A stretch of DNA of 64,000 nt from Paraspadella gotoi (Eukaryota; Chaetognatha), in NCBI GenBank assembly GCA_051294375.1, contig CM119269.1:372001-436000 (forward strand), read 5' to 3'. This document shows, one piece after another, positions 1 to 12,711 of this stretch. The notes beneath the pieces were generated by a model. It saw nothing but the letters and a program-made list of their open reading frames with translations, did not search any database and had not been told where the DNA came from. The translations under genes were made by a program, and so were the position numbers. How positions within the stretch are numbered: position 1 is the stretch's first letter; each line of letters starts with the position of its first letter.

Positions 1-615
1 TGGGAAGAGATCTTCGCCGTGCGGAGCCAAGGGCGGTGCCCGACTGGCGGTGCCCGACTGGCGGTGCCCGACTGGCGACTGGGGCTGGAACCGCGGCAGA
101 AAACTCACTCCTTTATTATTTTTGCTTATTTCCCTTGTGGGCCTTTAAGGAGAAATCGGTCCGTGGTTAAGAGGCAAATACAATTATGCATGTATATTGT
201 ATAATATATTGGATTAAATGATGTTTTAATTGTAAATCTACCGAAAAATAATATAATATATTCATTATGAACGAGCTAAGCAATAAAGAGTTCAAGTAAC
301 AAATTTGTAAACTATTTAACTTCGCTCGCTCGGCAAAGTAAGGTTAGGTTTAGAGTAAAACGAAGTTCAATGATAAACCAATGGCTTAAGACACGATTTA
401 CAACAAACAGAAATTGGGCGCTTTTTTAAAAGAGAGCCGAAAATCGTTTAGGTTATTTCATTTAAACAAAATTTTGATTCGTTTCCTTTTATTACATAAT
501 TAGGCCAATATGGTTTGTTCAAATGTGATAGACTAACATATTCATTATGTACAAACTGTCTGATGCCCGCTTCATGTTTCTCCGCTATAAACTGCGGGCC
601 CGTCCAATTGAAGGA

Positions 616-655
<40 letters not shown>

Positions 656-749
656 GTCTCTCTCTCTCTCTCTCGTCTCTCTCGTCCTCTGCTCTTAACG
701 TTTATTCCAATTCTGTCGCGTTTCTCGCTGCTGGATCCCGCGCAAACAT

Positions 750-801
<52 letters not shown>

Positions 802-1288
802 CAAAATTGTCGGCTTTTGTGTTCAAAACATTCGACGAGCGAAGGAACATCGACGCAGCAGCAACCATCGCAGCGGCAGTTTCCGCCGCTGAAGCAACTT
901 TTTGCCGCAGCCCAAATTGCCACAGCCACCTTGTGAATAGATCACAATTAGTTTAAGATTTTGCATTGTGATATTGTATACAAAATAGGTTAATACCTCA
1001 ATGAATATGAAATGAGATTGAGTTTTTTAGTATGATTTACCTATTGCAGTATTTGGGATTTCCAATAGTAAAGACATGAAGTCCTGAAAAATATAAAATA
1101 AATTAAAAAAAACAAAATATTGTTCTTTATTGGATTAGATTACATATTACAATTAATCTATTAAACTTAAAATTATGTAAGAAAATTGTGTTTGTGATGA
1201 TTAAAAAATCACGGACTTCAGCTAATCTGATTGGGTCCTCGGAAGTTAGTCGTTTATAATAAATATCGTTACTATCGTTAATAACGTT

Positions 1289-1487
1289 TTGTGGTGGACT
1301 AAAATCCACCAACCGTTCATCAGCGGCCATTGGTGCCGGGGGCAAGTCATTCGCCTCCCAACCCAAAGGGAGGAACGGGGCGCTTAACCCGCCTGTAACA
1401 TGGTGTTACAGCCTGATCCGAAGCTCAGGGACTGCTTATATTGAACTGTTCTGTCACTAATTCATAACAATAATTACTGTCTCTTCA
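1289..1487 (+). repeat. SINE-like interspersed repeat, copy 1 (internally deleted)
   Basis: This copy shares its start (a GGTGGA...TCCACC hairpin), its body and its end (TGTCTCTTCA) with copies near 25.0, 57.9 and 60.6 kb. It lacks about 37 nt in the middle, exactly the part that holds the tRNA-like B-box sequence in the other copies. Confidence 0.75.
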
Positions 1488-1770
1488 GTTTTTGTTATTA
1501 ATAAAAAAATAATAAAAAAAAACAGTCGTGTCCCCTTCTTTTTGTCACATCGGCATCTTATTATACTTAACATATGATTAATTGTGATAAGAGAAAGGAG
1601 GCCGAAATAAAAATCATGGAAAATAAAAAATTAATCTTCAAATATTTTCACTATAATAATTATTGCTGATCATGATATGTTACGTCTTTCTCATCTTAGT
1701 AGAGCCAAAAAAATTATGTGTGAAACATTTCCAACGAAAGGTTAGAATTCTCGCGGTTCTCGTAACGGCT

Positions 1771-1810
<40 letters not shown>

Positions 1811-1811
1811 A

Positions 1812-1847
<36 letters not shown>

Positions 1848-2340
1848 CCTACCCCTTTACCCTCCGCGCGTCCAGGGCGGAAAAAGAAAAGCAAAAACTC
1901 GGATGACAAATTGACGTCATAAATTGCGACATGGGTTTTGCCCGACGACAACGACGACGACGACGATGACGACGACGACGACGATGAAAAAGAAGACGAC
2001 GACGACGACGACGATGTTCACCGACGATGTGGACGAATGAAAATTGGAAGGGGAAATTGGGAGGGAGGAAAGGAGGAAAGGAGAAAAGGAGGAAAAGAGA
2101 AAAGATAGGAAAGGAGAAAAGGTAGGAAAGGAGCAAGAAAAGGAAAGTTAGAGTGAGAGTAAGAGGGAGCAGAGGAAAGGAGAAAGAGCAAAAAAGAAAT
2201 GTTGCCATAAAGAATTTTTAAAAAGATCACATTATAAAATATTTAATAAATATAATAAATATTTGGAAAGAAATTGTTTTTCTTTTAAAAACGATTAAAA
2301 ATGTATGTCGTAAACCTTTTTTTTTGTTAATCGGTCTGTC

Positions 2341-2545
2341 TTTATATCTGTCACCATCTCTATCTCTCTATCTCTATCTATCTCTCACTGAATTCTATCT
2401 TTATATCTCTGTCTCTCTATCTCTATCTATCTCTCACTGAATTCTATCTTTATATCTCTGTCTCTCTATCTCTATCTATCTCTCACTGAGTTCTATCTTT
2501 ATATCTCTGTCTCTCTATCTCTATCTATCTCTCACTGAGTTCTAT
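2341..2545. repeat. Minisatellite, about 62-bp unit, roughly four units
   Basis: The repeated block reads CTCTATCTATCTCTCACTGA followed by a short A/T-rich part ending in ATATCTCTG. Units differ by single bases (GAATTC versus GAGTTC), so the array is slightly diverged. Confidence 0.8.
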
Positions 2546-3565
2546 CATTATCTTTCTTTTCTCACACTTTATCTATACATCAACGCTTACACCAACAGCG
2601 GAAGAAATGAAAAGAATGTGACAACAAGAATTGCGTCTTTCCAGAGGAGACGGTGAGAATTTGAAAGAGAGAGACCAGTCAAAGGGGAACGATAGATAGA
2701 CAAAGAGATTAGTCTATCAGTTGGTTTAATGGCTAAATTCAATTAATATGCTAAACTCAATTACAGGAATCGCTCGTAGATTCTGACGAATATTCAGGAG
2801 GGGATTCGTACAAAGATACGTACAGTGATCCGTACTAGGACGACGACGACGACGACCACGAACCGCATCCAAAACATCTTTGCGAAAGATGCTGCACTGG
2901 AAAGCCTTGCCACTTGGACTGAGAAGATCAAAACTACGATCCCGCTGAAAGTATTTTTTTGTTTACTTTTTATCAAATTAATTTATTTTTTTTATTTCAT
3001 AATTGATAAAAAGAATCAGGCGAGATGCAAGAAATAATTCTTTGATTCTCTGACCTCAGAAAATTAAAAGTACGTAGATCACTAAAATACGCGATTATAA
3101 TTTTGAATTCATATATATTGTGAATCGAAAAATCATTGGCAACGTTAATAAAACACGCTAAAATTATAGTAAAGCTTGAAACAACTTTTATGAAAATACA
3201 TAGATTCTATGTAGAAATCCAATTTTTTCTAAACGAAAAATAATTAAACTTGAAAAAAAAAAATTTTATTTCAAGAAAAAACAAAAAAGTTTTGTAAGAG
3301 ACGATTATTGTAAAATCACAAAGAAAACAACAACTTGAGTTTCGAAATCGAAATTTCATTTTTTTAAGATGCAGAGCGGATCCTAAACACCTGGACGCGC
3401 TGCCAACTCCCCCGCACAACGCTCTCAGCTCACTCTCAAATCTCTGCAGAGAATGATGTCTCCACCTTCAACACGCAACTGCCTTCGTTTCCACAATTGC
3501 TTCTGCTAGCGCAGCCGCTCCACTCGCCTCCGCATCCGTCCATGCTCCTGCCGACGTGCAGCTCT

Positions 3566-6102
3566 TCAATTACTCCCGCTGATATGCAGCACACAGTCTC
3601 GTACGTCCGCTGAGAGGCGACGAGAGGACCTTCCGTGAGCGGGACCGAAGGCTCGTGTACCGGGGCAGTTGCGGGGTGACATTGACGACCGGTTCGATAT
3701 ATTTTGCCCTGGAGGGCACGAGAACGGGCCAGTGGGCCGTGGATGGCCGTCGGTTGGGAGAGACAGTAGCCGTGAGGGGCGGAGGGTGGAAGGACCAGAG
3801 GGGCCGCCGAGATGAGAGACTCGAAGGTAAATTCTCTTGGAGGTTTTGAAGTAACGGAGGGCTCTTGAAGGAGTTTTGGAGGAGGAGGAGGAGGAGGAAA
3901 CGTCTCTGTCGACGACGACAGCGAATTTAGCGGCGAACTTTAAAAGTTTCTCTTCTTCTTCGGAGTCGGAGAAAGTGGAAGAGCGACTCGAGGGTCGAGA
4001 TGTAGAGTTGGAGGAGGAGCGGCCAGAGGACGAGTCAGTGGACGAGCCGCTCGATGATTGAGACGTCTTACGACGCCAGGACATCCTCGATCTCCTTGCT
4101 TCTTCTTCCCTCGCTTTCTTTTCCTCCCTCTCTCTCTTCTTCTCTCTTTCCTCCCTCGCCTTCTTCATCTCTTCCTCCACATCTTCCACTTTCTCAATCA
4201 ACTTCACCGTCAAACCGACTTCCTCGTCCCCGAAGGAGATCGACCCCTGGCGGTGAAGATCGATTGCGAGCTCGTCGTCGGCAAAGTGGATTAATGCCAT
4301 GCCAGCGTGGCATGCTTCGCAGCAAACGCGTAGCGGGTCGCGCAGCAGACGGGCATCGAGGACCTCGCCGAAGAAGCCGAAGAGATTGTATACTTGATAG
4401 AGGTCGTAAAAGTTTGGGATGCCGGTTATGAGGAGGCGAGCGTCGACGAGCCGCTTGGCCTCGCGATTAACCGGGCTTGAGAATGTGGCCTTCAGCCATC
4501 GACCGCCGAGGAGGAAGTGGCGAGTGTCGACGAGCCGCTGGGCGTCGTCGGCGGAGGCGAAATCGACGATGGCGAAGCCGCGTTGGGATTCGAAGCGAAG
4601 CCTTTCTATGCGCCCGCCTTCTTTTTCCATCAGATCCCGGAAGGCGCCTTCGGGAATGTCGGCGGAAACGGAACCGACGAAGACTTTTCGCGGGCGGAAG
4701 TGATCGAGTTGCTGGTCGCTCGGGGAAGGGCCAAGCGAATGGTCACGGTCTGCCCTGTTCATTGGGGAAGAGGAAAGAAAGACATAGTTACTAGTTATAG
4801 TTATAGTTACTAGTTATTAGTTAGTTTGAGGGAATGTACCTATTATGGTAACAATTATTACTGTTTCTTCAATATATTATAGTAATTGATTAAAACTTTC
4901 GTAAAACGAAAAGTGGAGAGGGTGAATGAGTGAGTTAACAGTAAGTAATGAAGTAAGAATGAATGAGTGAATTCGTGAGTGCAGGAGTAAACATGGGTTA
5001 GGGTTAGGGTTTTTTTTGTGAGTGAGTGAGTGAGTGAGTATTGGACTGAGTTAGTGAGTGCGAGAGTAAACATGAGAGTGTGTCATTTAATGAGTGAGTG
5101 AGTGAGTGAGTAAGTGAGTTAGGGATTGAACGAGCGAGCGAGCGAGGAAGTGAGTGAGTAAGTGAGTGGTTAAACAAGTGAAAAAGTGCGCTATTCAGTA
5201 AGTAAGTAAGTTAATCAGTACAGTGAGTTATTTATTGAGTCAGGTAGTAAATTACTGAAAGAATTTTAAAGCAGGTGAATTAGTAGACGAGACACTTTAG
5301 TTCGAGGTTTACTGACAAGTGAAAAAATAGTATTTGATAGAAAACGAAACAAGTAAATATATTTTCAAAGTCATGATTCTGGTAGGATTAGATGCAAATG
5401 ATAGCTGAGAATTTATTCGGTCTTTGCATACCAGAAGAAAAAAATTGAAACATAGTAGAAATAATAATTTATCCATGATTTGTACTAATTTTCAATTTTT
5501 TTCTTCTGGTATGCAAAGACTGAATAAATTCTCAGCTATCAAACGAATCAAGAAGTTTTAAGTGAAAGGGTAAATTAATTGGAGTAAATTAATTAGAGTA
5601 GGCCTAATAGTGATTAAGCGTGGTAATGAAAGAGCGAGCGTGAGAGTGAGAGAGAGTGAAAGAGTGAGAGAGAGTGAAAGAGTGAGAGAGAGTGAAAGAG
5701 TGAGAGAGAGTGAAAGAGTGAGAGAGAGTGAAAGAGTGAGAAGTCTCCTGTAAATGCGTTTTTAATAAGAGAAACAATTTGAATCCAAATTAATCGTTAA
5801 AATATTAAAAATTGAAGAGAGGAAATATTTTAAAAAATAAGACTGACCCTGATCCGATGCGGTGCGGCCTCCAACGTTCTGTCCACATCCTCCATCGACG
5901 AGAAGACGACGAAGCCGAATTCTCTCGATTCGCCCGTCGCTCGTTCGAGAATCACGGAGGCGGAGGCGACTTGGCCGAACTTGGAGAAGTGGGCGTGAAG
6001 ATCGGAAGAGGTGGCGGAGGGTGGGAGACCGCCGACGAAGATCTTGGGTTGGGTTGTGGGCGGGTCGGAGCGGATGACGATGGAGTTGTACGAGGAAGGC
6101 AT
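3566..6102 (-). CDS. RNA-binding protein with three RRM domains and an acidic/RS-like tail
   Basis: This is a two-exon model: exon 1 is 6102-5848 and exon 2 is 4754-3566. Exon 1 encodes a hnRNP/Musashi-like RRM, with RNP2 KIFVGG and RNP1 FGFVVF. Exon 2 encodes a second RRM (KVFVGSV ... RGFAIVDF) and a third, divergent one starting LLITGIPNF. A Glu/Lys/Arg coiled-coil-like stretch and Ser/Arg-rich low-complexity sequence follow. The family binds single-stranded RNA and acts in splicing, transport or translation. Exon 1 ends with donor GTCAGT after a full codon. The best exon 2 acceptor (AACAG before GGCAGACC) is out of phase with RRM2, so the join does not close cleanly. Another frame just after the junction reads GQTVTIRLA, a typical end for RRM1. 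An ATG at 4762 would let exon 2 stand as its own gene. Domain calls are secure; the gene structure is tentative. Confidence 0.7.
4855..5265. repeat. Degenerate GAGT/GTGA simple repeat with a short telomere-like stretch
   Basis: Long runs of GAGTGAGT and variants dominate this stretch. Near 4996-5010 there is GGGTTAGGGTTAGGGTT, two to three units of the TTAGGG telomere motif. It is too short to be a telomere and no array follows. Confidence 0.6.
5400..5540. repeat. Near-perfect inverted repeat (51-bp arms)
   Basis: The left arm 5400-5450 and right arm 5489-5540 are reverse complements with only one or two differences, around a 38-nt spacer. The arm starts GATAGCTGAGAATTTATTC. No coding content. 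It resembles the other palindromes in this window and may be a foldback element. Confidence 0.85.
5637..5740. repeat. Tandem repeat, about 18-bp unit, five to six units
   Basis: The unit is AGAGAGTGAAAGAGTGAG, repeated almost without change. Confidence 0.85.
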
Positions 6103-6432
6103 CGTGAGGTGAGAAGAAAGATTTTTAAAAAAGGTAAGTTTCGAATTGGAAGCGAATTTAGTTCGATTGGAACTTTATTAACTTCAAAATCGCCGATAAA
6201 AATAAAGTTCGTTGAAAATAAGAAAAAGATGAAATTCAAAGTGAAATTCGTGTTTTTGTCGTTGTTCTTGTTGTCGTTGTTGTTATGATGAATGTTTTTT
6301 TATGAGAGAAAATCGGGCAGCGATATTTCTTTTTTTTTTTCCGAGTGAGAATTTGTAAATTCGTGATTTTATGGTGATTGAAATCATGAGGCGACTTTTT
6401 TTATATACCCACGGATAGAATGCAGGATGCGG

Positions 6433-6474
<42 letters not shown>

Positions 6475-6534
6475 CGTGAGGTGGCTTCACTTACCTCTTT
6501 CTTCTCACGTGACCGATTTCGTTGCATTGTCTTT

Positions 6535-6799
6535 NNNNNNNNNNNNNNNNNNNNNNNNNNNNNNNNNNNNNNNNNNNNNNNNNNNNNNNNNNNNNNNNNN
6601 NNNNNNNNNNNNNNNNNNNNNNNNNNNNNNNNNNNNNNNNNNNNNNNNNNNNNNNNNNNNNNNNNNNNNNNNNNNNNNNNNNNNNNNNNNNNNNNNNNNN
6701 NNNNNNNNNNNNNNNNNNNNNNNNNNNNNNNNNNNNNNNNNNNNNNNNNNNNNNNNNNNNNNNNNNNNNNNNNNNNNNNNNNNNNNNNNNNNNNNNNNN
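6535..6799. other. Assembly gap (265 N)
   Basis: A run of N. Any open frame drawn across it is meaningless. Confidence 1.
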
Positions 6800-7050
6800 C
6801 ACCTGGTTTTCTTGAAAAAGACAATGAAAGACAAGAGGGAAAAAAAAGAAGCCAGTGTCAGACGCGGGATTCGGCATCAAAATCGAACAATGAAATTCAT
6901 CCACATTGTTTGGCTGTTTGGAAATCCGTACGATAGCAAGAAACGAAATGTTTTCTATGTTGAATTATTAAATTAAATTTATTTAATTTTTTATTTAATT
7001 ATGAGGAAAAAAATGAGAATTTGGGAAAAGAATTAGAAATGGGCACTAGG

Positions 7051-7269
7051 NNNNNNNNNNNNNNNNNNNNNNNNNNNNNNNNNNNNNNNNNNNNNNNNNN
7101 NNNNNNNNNNNNNNNNNNNNNNNNNNNNNNNNNNNNNNNNNNNNNNNNNNNNNNNNNNNNNNNNNNNNNNNNNNNNNNNNNNNNNNNNNNNNNNNNNNNN
7201 NNNNNNNNNNNNNNNNNNNNNNNNNNNNNNNNNNNNNNNNNNNNNNNNNNNNNNNNNNNNNNNNNNNNN
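7051..7269. other. Assembly gap (219 N)
   Basis: A run of N. Confidence 1.
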
Positions 7270-7466
7270 AAATTGGAACAACCAATATAAAAATTGCCAT
7301 TCACTTAATACACGAGTTTGGACGGGCTATTTATTATTTACAATCAGAACTGTATAAGAAAATTAGTCTAGCGATTTGAATTTCCTAAAGGAATTTTTAT
7401 TTAATTTCCCGATTTATTTAAAACACTTGATTCTTATTAAACTGACATTCACGATTAAACATATTT

Positions 7467-7655
7467 NNNNNNNNNNNNNNNNNNNNNNNNNNNNNNNNNN
7501 NNNNNNNNNNNNNNNNNNNNNNNNNNNNNNNNNNNNNNNNNNNNNNNNNNNNNNNNNNNNNNNNNNNNNNNNNNNNNNNNNNNNNNNNNNNNNNNNNNNN
7601 NNNNNNNNNNNNNNNNNNNNNNNNNNNNNNNNNNNNNNNNNNNNNNNNNNNNNNN
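7467..7655. other. Assembly gap (189 N)
   Basis: A run of N. Confidence 1.
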
Positions 7656-7744
7656 GGTACATCACGTGACAGCTTTTGAAATCTCGCATCAGTGATTTTT
7701 AAGTGAACTACGATCTGACGCCCAAAAGTGTTGCGCTGCGGGTA

Positions 7745-7862
7745 TTATATATGAAATTGGTACAACCAATATAACAATTATCCATTCATTTAATAAATAA
7801 GCTACCTTGTCCCTGACTTTGGACAGTCTTTGGTGGTTTAAGGCCTCCATCACTCTTACAAG
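7745..7862 (+). repeat. Interspersed MITE-like repeat, best full copy
   Basis: The copy begins with the self-complementary sequence ATTGGTACAACCAAT. It runs through AAAATTATCCATTCATTTAA and AATAAGCTA, and ends near TGGTGGTTTAAGGCCT. Related full or partial copies occur at 7270-7312, 16770-16820, 18505-18597 (minus), 33053-33080 (minus), 37748-37785, 43345-43397 (minus), 49655-49750 (minus) and 52863-52920. Class and mechanism are unknown; the hairpin end and small size suggest a non-autonomous DNA element. Confidence 0.7.
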
Positions 7863-10850
7863 ATAATGACATAGCATGCTAGAGATTGCACATTTCCTTA
7901 CGGACTTGGGAACACGATTGAGCATCCTTCATATTAATTTCTCTATTGTTGACTCATCAATAACCGTAACGCCATTAGCAATATTAATTGAAGTTAGTTG
8001 TAATTTAGGACAATCGAAATAGCAATCAGAGGAGATATGGAAGAGCTGTGGAAGCTCAAAAGCTACAAAAAATAACCATTTATTAATACTAATTCCACTA
8101 TTCAATAATTTCAGTAAATCAATCAATTACCTTATGGTCCCAGGGCAATCTCTTCAAAAAATAAAAGTTGCCCTTTCTTTTATACAAAGACTAAATTTAA
8201 TGGACCAATGAGAAGAGAGATCTTCTTTAAATTTATTGAGAATCCAATCATTAACTACTATTGGTAGAATTTGTCCAATGAGAGTAAAGATAATATAAAA
8301 TCATTAAAGTTGAGACTAAAACCAATTGACGTGATTCAGATACGTATTCACGAAGAGAATTTGTTTAATTTAAAATCATTTCTAACATAGCAGGTCCCTG
8401 CAAGCTTTCAATCAAAACTCTCTCACAGTCCTCGTTTATTCACTCCCATTATTAGATAATTATATTATCAGAACAATATCACGTGCTTGAAAGAAAGAAA
8501 GATATTTTTAACAAAATTTATTTGTCGAAAAACACTGTTCTAAATGAATAAAAATTCCCTTCTTCACTATTTAATTAATCATCCTGTGTGACATTAGATC
8601 TAGTCTTGTTTGATGTAAGAATTCGAAATAAACACATAAAAAAATCATAATCATGTATTTGCTTAAAACCTAACCTATTAGAAAACTAGGACTGATTTAA
8701 TCTAACCTGTGTTGTATGAGATGCTCCCTCTATTTCCAGAAGACAACACTGACTTCCCCTTCCAAAAATGATTATTAGATTTAATGATAAGTAAAATATT
8801 TTTAAGATATTATATTTAAAGAATGTAGATTTAAAAAAAAATTTCTTCATAAATATATAAAATAGAAAATAGTGAAACAAATAATTTGAAAATTTTCATA
8901 GAAGTAATAATCCAATAAGAAGCCTTCTTGTACTGATGTTTCATGCTTTTATAGTCACGTGAAAGTCACGGCGGTTCTCGTTTTATCACCCCAGTTATAC
9001 GACAGTTATACTACATATTTAATTTCATGAAGATTAGATTAATTATTTTTATATTTAATCATAATAGTTTTCTCTTCAAAGATGAAATTATATTATAGTA
9101 GGGGCGTCTAGCGTTAAGCGTCCGAGATTAAGATTAGCGAATAAAAAAGTCGTTATTTTACTCACTGAATAAAAATACTTAAAATACTTACAAAATACAT
9201 AAAATTGATAAAATTATTATTGTGATAACATTGTTCAATCACATGCAACACATCCAGTGCCTTTTTTTCATTGAAATTGACAGATATCAACTATAAATAT
9301 CAGAATTAATTTTTCTTTTTGATACAACAAGAGAACTGAACCTCCGTCATTTGATGTCGTCATGTTACTAGTAAATATGCGTTTGAGGATTCCAAATACG
9401 TTTTTAAAATTGACCTACGTAGACGCGCATAGACGCGATATGCCTTGAAAGCAACTTGTTCCATTATTTCCTTTACATTTTTTCTTCAATTTCTAAGAGT
9501 TTTACGAGATGGGGGATCAGGTATCCGGGAATTTAGGCTTTTTTTTGTGGTCTCCCCACGATTCGAACCACAAGACCGTAATAAATAGTATAAATATGGG
9601 CATATTTGGAAAGCTTGGCGTGTTGGGAAGCTGTTGCCGGTGGAGCGCGAGAAAAATTTGGTCATCTTGATATAAAAAAAGGGACCTAAAGTGGAATGGT
9701 TGGCCTGGCAGAAAAAAATTATCACAATTTTTTTATTTCCATATCACAATGCTATCACAAAACAACTTTAATGCATCATGTGAGGCATCATATGAAAGCT
9801 AACGATGTCTGCCACATGTCAGCACGTGAAAAAAATTTTTTTTAGAAAAATAAAAAATCACCAGACTACCCTAATTATAGAATCTCAGTTGTTATCTAAA
9901 TAAAAAAACTTAATTAAAAAAAAAACAGTGAGGACTGGAAACAAGTTTGAACAAACAATGTTGGAACTGCTCACAATGATTAAGCGGTAATCAGCTAATC
10001 AGATGATAAATCACGATAATTCTTCCAATTTGTGATACTAATTGATCATAACAGATCGTACCATACCAAACCAGTGGCCGCGCCAAAACATTTAAATCGC
10101 TTGCAAGGGATTAAACTGAACTCGCATCATTTTTTCAATTTGCATCATTTTTACAATTCGCATAATTTTTTCAACTTGCATCATTTTGGCAAATTTCTAG
10201 GAATCCAGCTGACCATGATTTATAGCTGATTTATAGATGTTTTTAACATTTTTATCATAAGCTTTGTCTTTTAAGAAAATATTTCTTTTCGAAACTTTCA
10301 TCTTTCTTTTCTTTTTAAACTAAATTTCTTTTTATTTACAAAAATCCTAACTTATAAGAAAGTATTCACCGTAACAATACAGTATTTTTTTTAAAATATT
10401 TTTATTTTTTCTAGAAACATAAAAGTAACAACAAAAATTCGCTACAACAATACAAATTTTTAAATTCGTTAACAAAAATAATATAACTGTACGAAAATTG
10501 CATAGTACATAACAAAGTAACATTAGTATAAAAAAAAATATCGCATTAAAACATTACATAACAATAAACATTGTCTTGAGAGATCATGGTTGCCATTATA
10601 CATATCAGAAAATAATAAATATCACTATTAAAACCATAGAGAGAGAGAGAGTGTGTATTTTTTTATTATACTTTTGGCAACGTCAATAATGAAAATAAGA
10701 AGAACATTAACAATCTTAAATATCAAAACTACATTCACAGTATATTTTCTCTACATCATCAAATAGAAATTTTCCAATAACATGACAAAAACAAAATTCA
10801 TTTTGTTGTTGTTGTCATCAAAATTCATTTTGTTGTTGTTGTTGTTGTAA

Positions 10851-12711
10851 TCAAACTTGTCCTGTTTTCAAATCAACTTCTCCTCTTTTCTCTTCTTCGC
10901 TCAATTGATGGAACCAAGAATGACTCAAAGCCTCGTCCACCGTGATCCGATTTTGAGGCTCCAATTCCAGGCAGCGAAAAATAAGGTCGACTATGACCGG
11001 AGTGGCACGACCCATCAACTCAGTGAAGATATCCTTCGAGCCAGGCAGGTTGCGACGATCTCCCTTTTTGTTCCAACTCGGGCGAAGGAACCGGTGTCCG
11101 TTAGGGCAGAGTTTGTGCCCGTCGCAACCGCAAGCCTCGCAACCGCAACGGCACGAGCCGTCCGAGTTCTTCGCGGCGCACGAAGCGTTGCGATTTCTTG
11201 CCGCGCATCAACAGGTCACGCTCCATGTGTCCCAGCAATTCGCTAATGACCGCAAATTGGTCCAGGTTGCCGCGGCCGCGCAGCAAAGGCCGTCCGGTCA
11301 ACAGTTCGGCCAAAATGCAACCGAATGACCACATATCCATCGGTTTGCCATATTCGGCGCCGAGAATGACCTCTGATGAGCGGTAGTGTCGAGCCTGGAT
11401 GTAGACGTACGGAGTATGTCCGGAAATGACAGAATCTTGAGTCCGCGGGCCTCGGGCTGAAAGAAGGAGAGAGAGAGAAAATTAGTTTTAAAATATCAAT
11501 ACAAAAATCAGTTTTGAATAAGAGAAATTGTAGTAGATTAATTTGTGGATTATTTCAAATAAGATTGAGTTTCTCAATCTCATTTGCATATTGTCGTATT
11601 CCGATTAGGCTTTGATAAATTTTGATAAATATCTTGAAAATAAGTGAAAAATCTATTAATCAATCATTAGAAAAATCAATTAATCAATTAACTCAACCAA
11701 TCTAAAAACCAATTTTTTTTAACCACTTAAGTGAAGAATGAATCTATCATTCAATCAATCAAACGATTCAATTATATAAATTCAAATAATTCATCATTCA
11801 GCGCTATGTTGTCCGGCTTGAGGTCGCAGTGGACGAATTCGTTGTCATGGAGATGCTTTATCCCCAAAAGCGTCGAAAACGCTATCCTCCATGCGACCAG
11901 TTCCGGAAATCCCTGGAACTCCCCTTCCTCGAGACGGCTTTCGAGACTCTGGCCAAGGAGCTCGAAGACCAGAATTGGATGACCCCGGAAGTCGCGGTGA
12001 TTGTCCAAGAGACGGACGACGTTGCCGACGTCGTTGGGGTCACTTTTGGCCAGAATTTTAAACCGAGTGGCCTCTCTGATGGCCTCAAGGACGCCGTTCT
12101 TCTCTTTACGCAGAACTTTTATTGCGACGCGTTGGGATGTCTTGTGGTCTCAGGCCTCGAAGACTTGGCCGAACGTGCCTTTACCTGGGGATAGAGAGAG
12201 AGTGAGAGGAGGGAAAGAAAAAATACATTTTATGAATAATATTAGTTAAAACGAAGCTTTGAAAAGTAATAAAAAAAATAATTAAATACTTATTTTCATC
12301 AGTGGCTGATGATGACTTAGAAATTAAGTCGAAATATATGGGAAAAAATTTCAATTTTTTTGTTTCTTATGCACTGTCTCTCCATAGTGAAAATAAGTAT
12401 TTAATTAAGCATTCTACTAGTGCATGTGATGACATTAAAGTAATAAAAAATACTTCTTTTACAAAAATATTTAATATTTAATCCATAACCTTATCATATA
12501 ACCCTAATGCCAAATTAAATATTTACAAACATGATATCTATAATAACCTCCTGAATTAACCTAAAACTGCCTTTGAAATTTTTGAATTTGAAAATTAACT
12601 TACCTAAGACTTGGAGTATTTCATATCGGTAAAGGATGTGATCCCCTCGAAGATATTTATAAAATCCTTTGTGGTCATCGAACTCGTCGCTGAGAAAGTC
12701 AACGTTTTTCC
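10851..12711 (-). pseudogene. Degraded DYRK-family protein kinase gene
   Basis: Three exon blocks are visible. Exon A (12711-12605) has the DYRK-type DH box (GDHILYRYEILQVLG) and joins cleanly to exon B (12187 to about 11780). Exon B has the Gly loop GTFGQV, VAIKV with the ATP-site Lys, and the catalytic loop HCDLKPDN. Exon C (11459-10851) has VYIQARHYRSSEVILG, GKPMDMWSFGC and the C-lobe, with a Cys-rich insert. DYRKs are dual-specificity kinases acting on Ser/Thr substrates. Damage is heavy. An in-frame TGA sits at an aromatic position after FEA. Exon B has no GT donor before its stop. The DFG site reads LSF and the frame changes there. A second frame change lies between QRFV and the Cys-rich insert. 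Neighbouring genes read cleanly, so I infer a decayed duplicate; local assembly error is the alternative. Confidence 0.8.
12308..12337 (+). other. Hammerhead-ribozyme-like motif, degenerate
   Basis: CTGATGA is followed by a hairpin (GACTT/AAGTC) and GAAA, the hammerhead core order. The next bases (TATATGG) do not give a normal NUH cleavage triplet, so I expect it to be inactive. It lies in the intron between kinase exons A and B and closely matches the motif in the Penelope-like element at 15142. Confidence 0.45.

Larger units (their letters stand above)
1..3565. other. Intergenic, repeat-rich, no gene seen
   Basis: I see no convincing coding exon here. The stretch holds CT microsatellites (about 617-800), a SINE-like copy (1289-1487), CGT/CGC and ACG trinucleotide runs (1772-1848 and 1948-2013), a purine-rich GGAAA-type tract (2040-2190), and a roughly 62-bp tandem repeat of CT/TATC character in about four units (2341-2545). 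Open frames across these tracts are low-complexity products of the repeats. Confidence 0.6.
6103..10850. other. Intergenic, gapped, no gene seen
   Basis: This AT-rich sequence contains three N gaps, a GA run at 6439-6470, two copies of a short palindromic interspersed repeat (7270-7312 and 7745-7862), and a short repeat at about 9590-9680 that recurs at 22305-22395. Short open frames here show no recognisable domain, codon structure or splice signals. Confidence 0.55.

Noticed and set aside
448-936. Overlapping frames with Arg-Glu or Ser-Leu runs
   Set aside because: Read-through of CT/GA microsatellites on both strands; the same applies to similar frames at 39, 41, 44 and 53 kb.
4990-5012. 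Telomere-like GGGTTAGGG
   Set aside because: Only two to three units inside a degenerate GAGT repeat; no array or subtelomere context.
6384-7689. Frames spanning N runs
   Set aside because: Unknown bases only; no evidence of coding.
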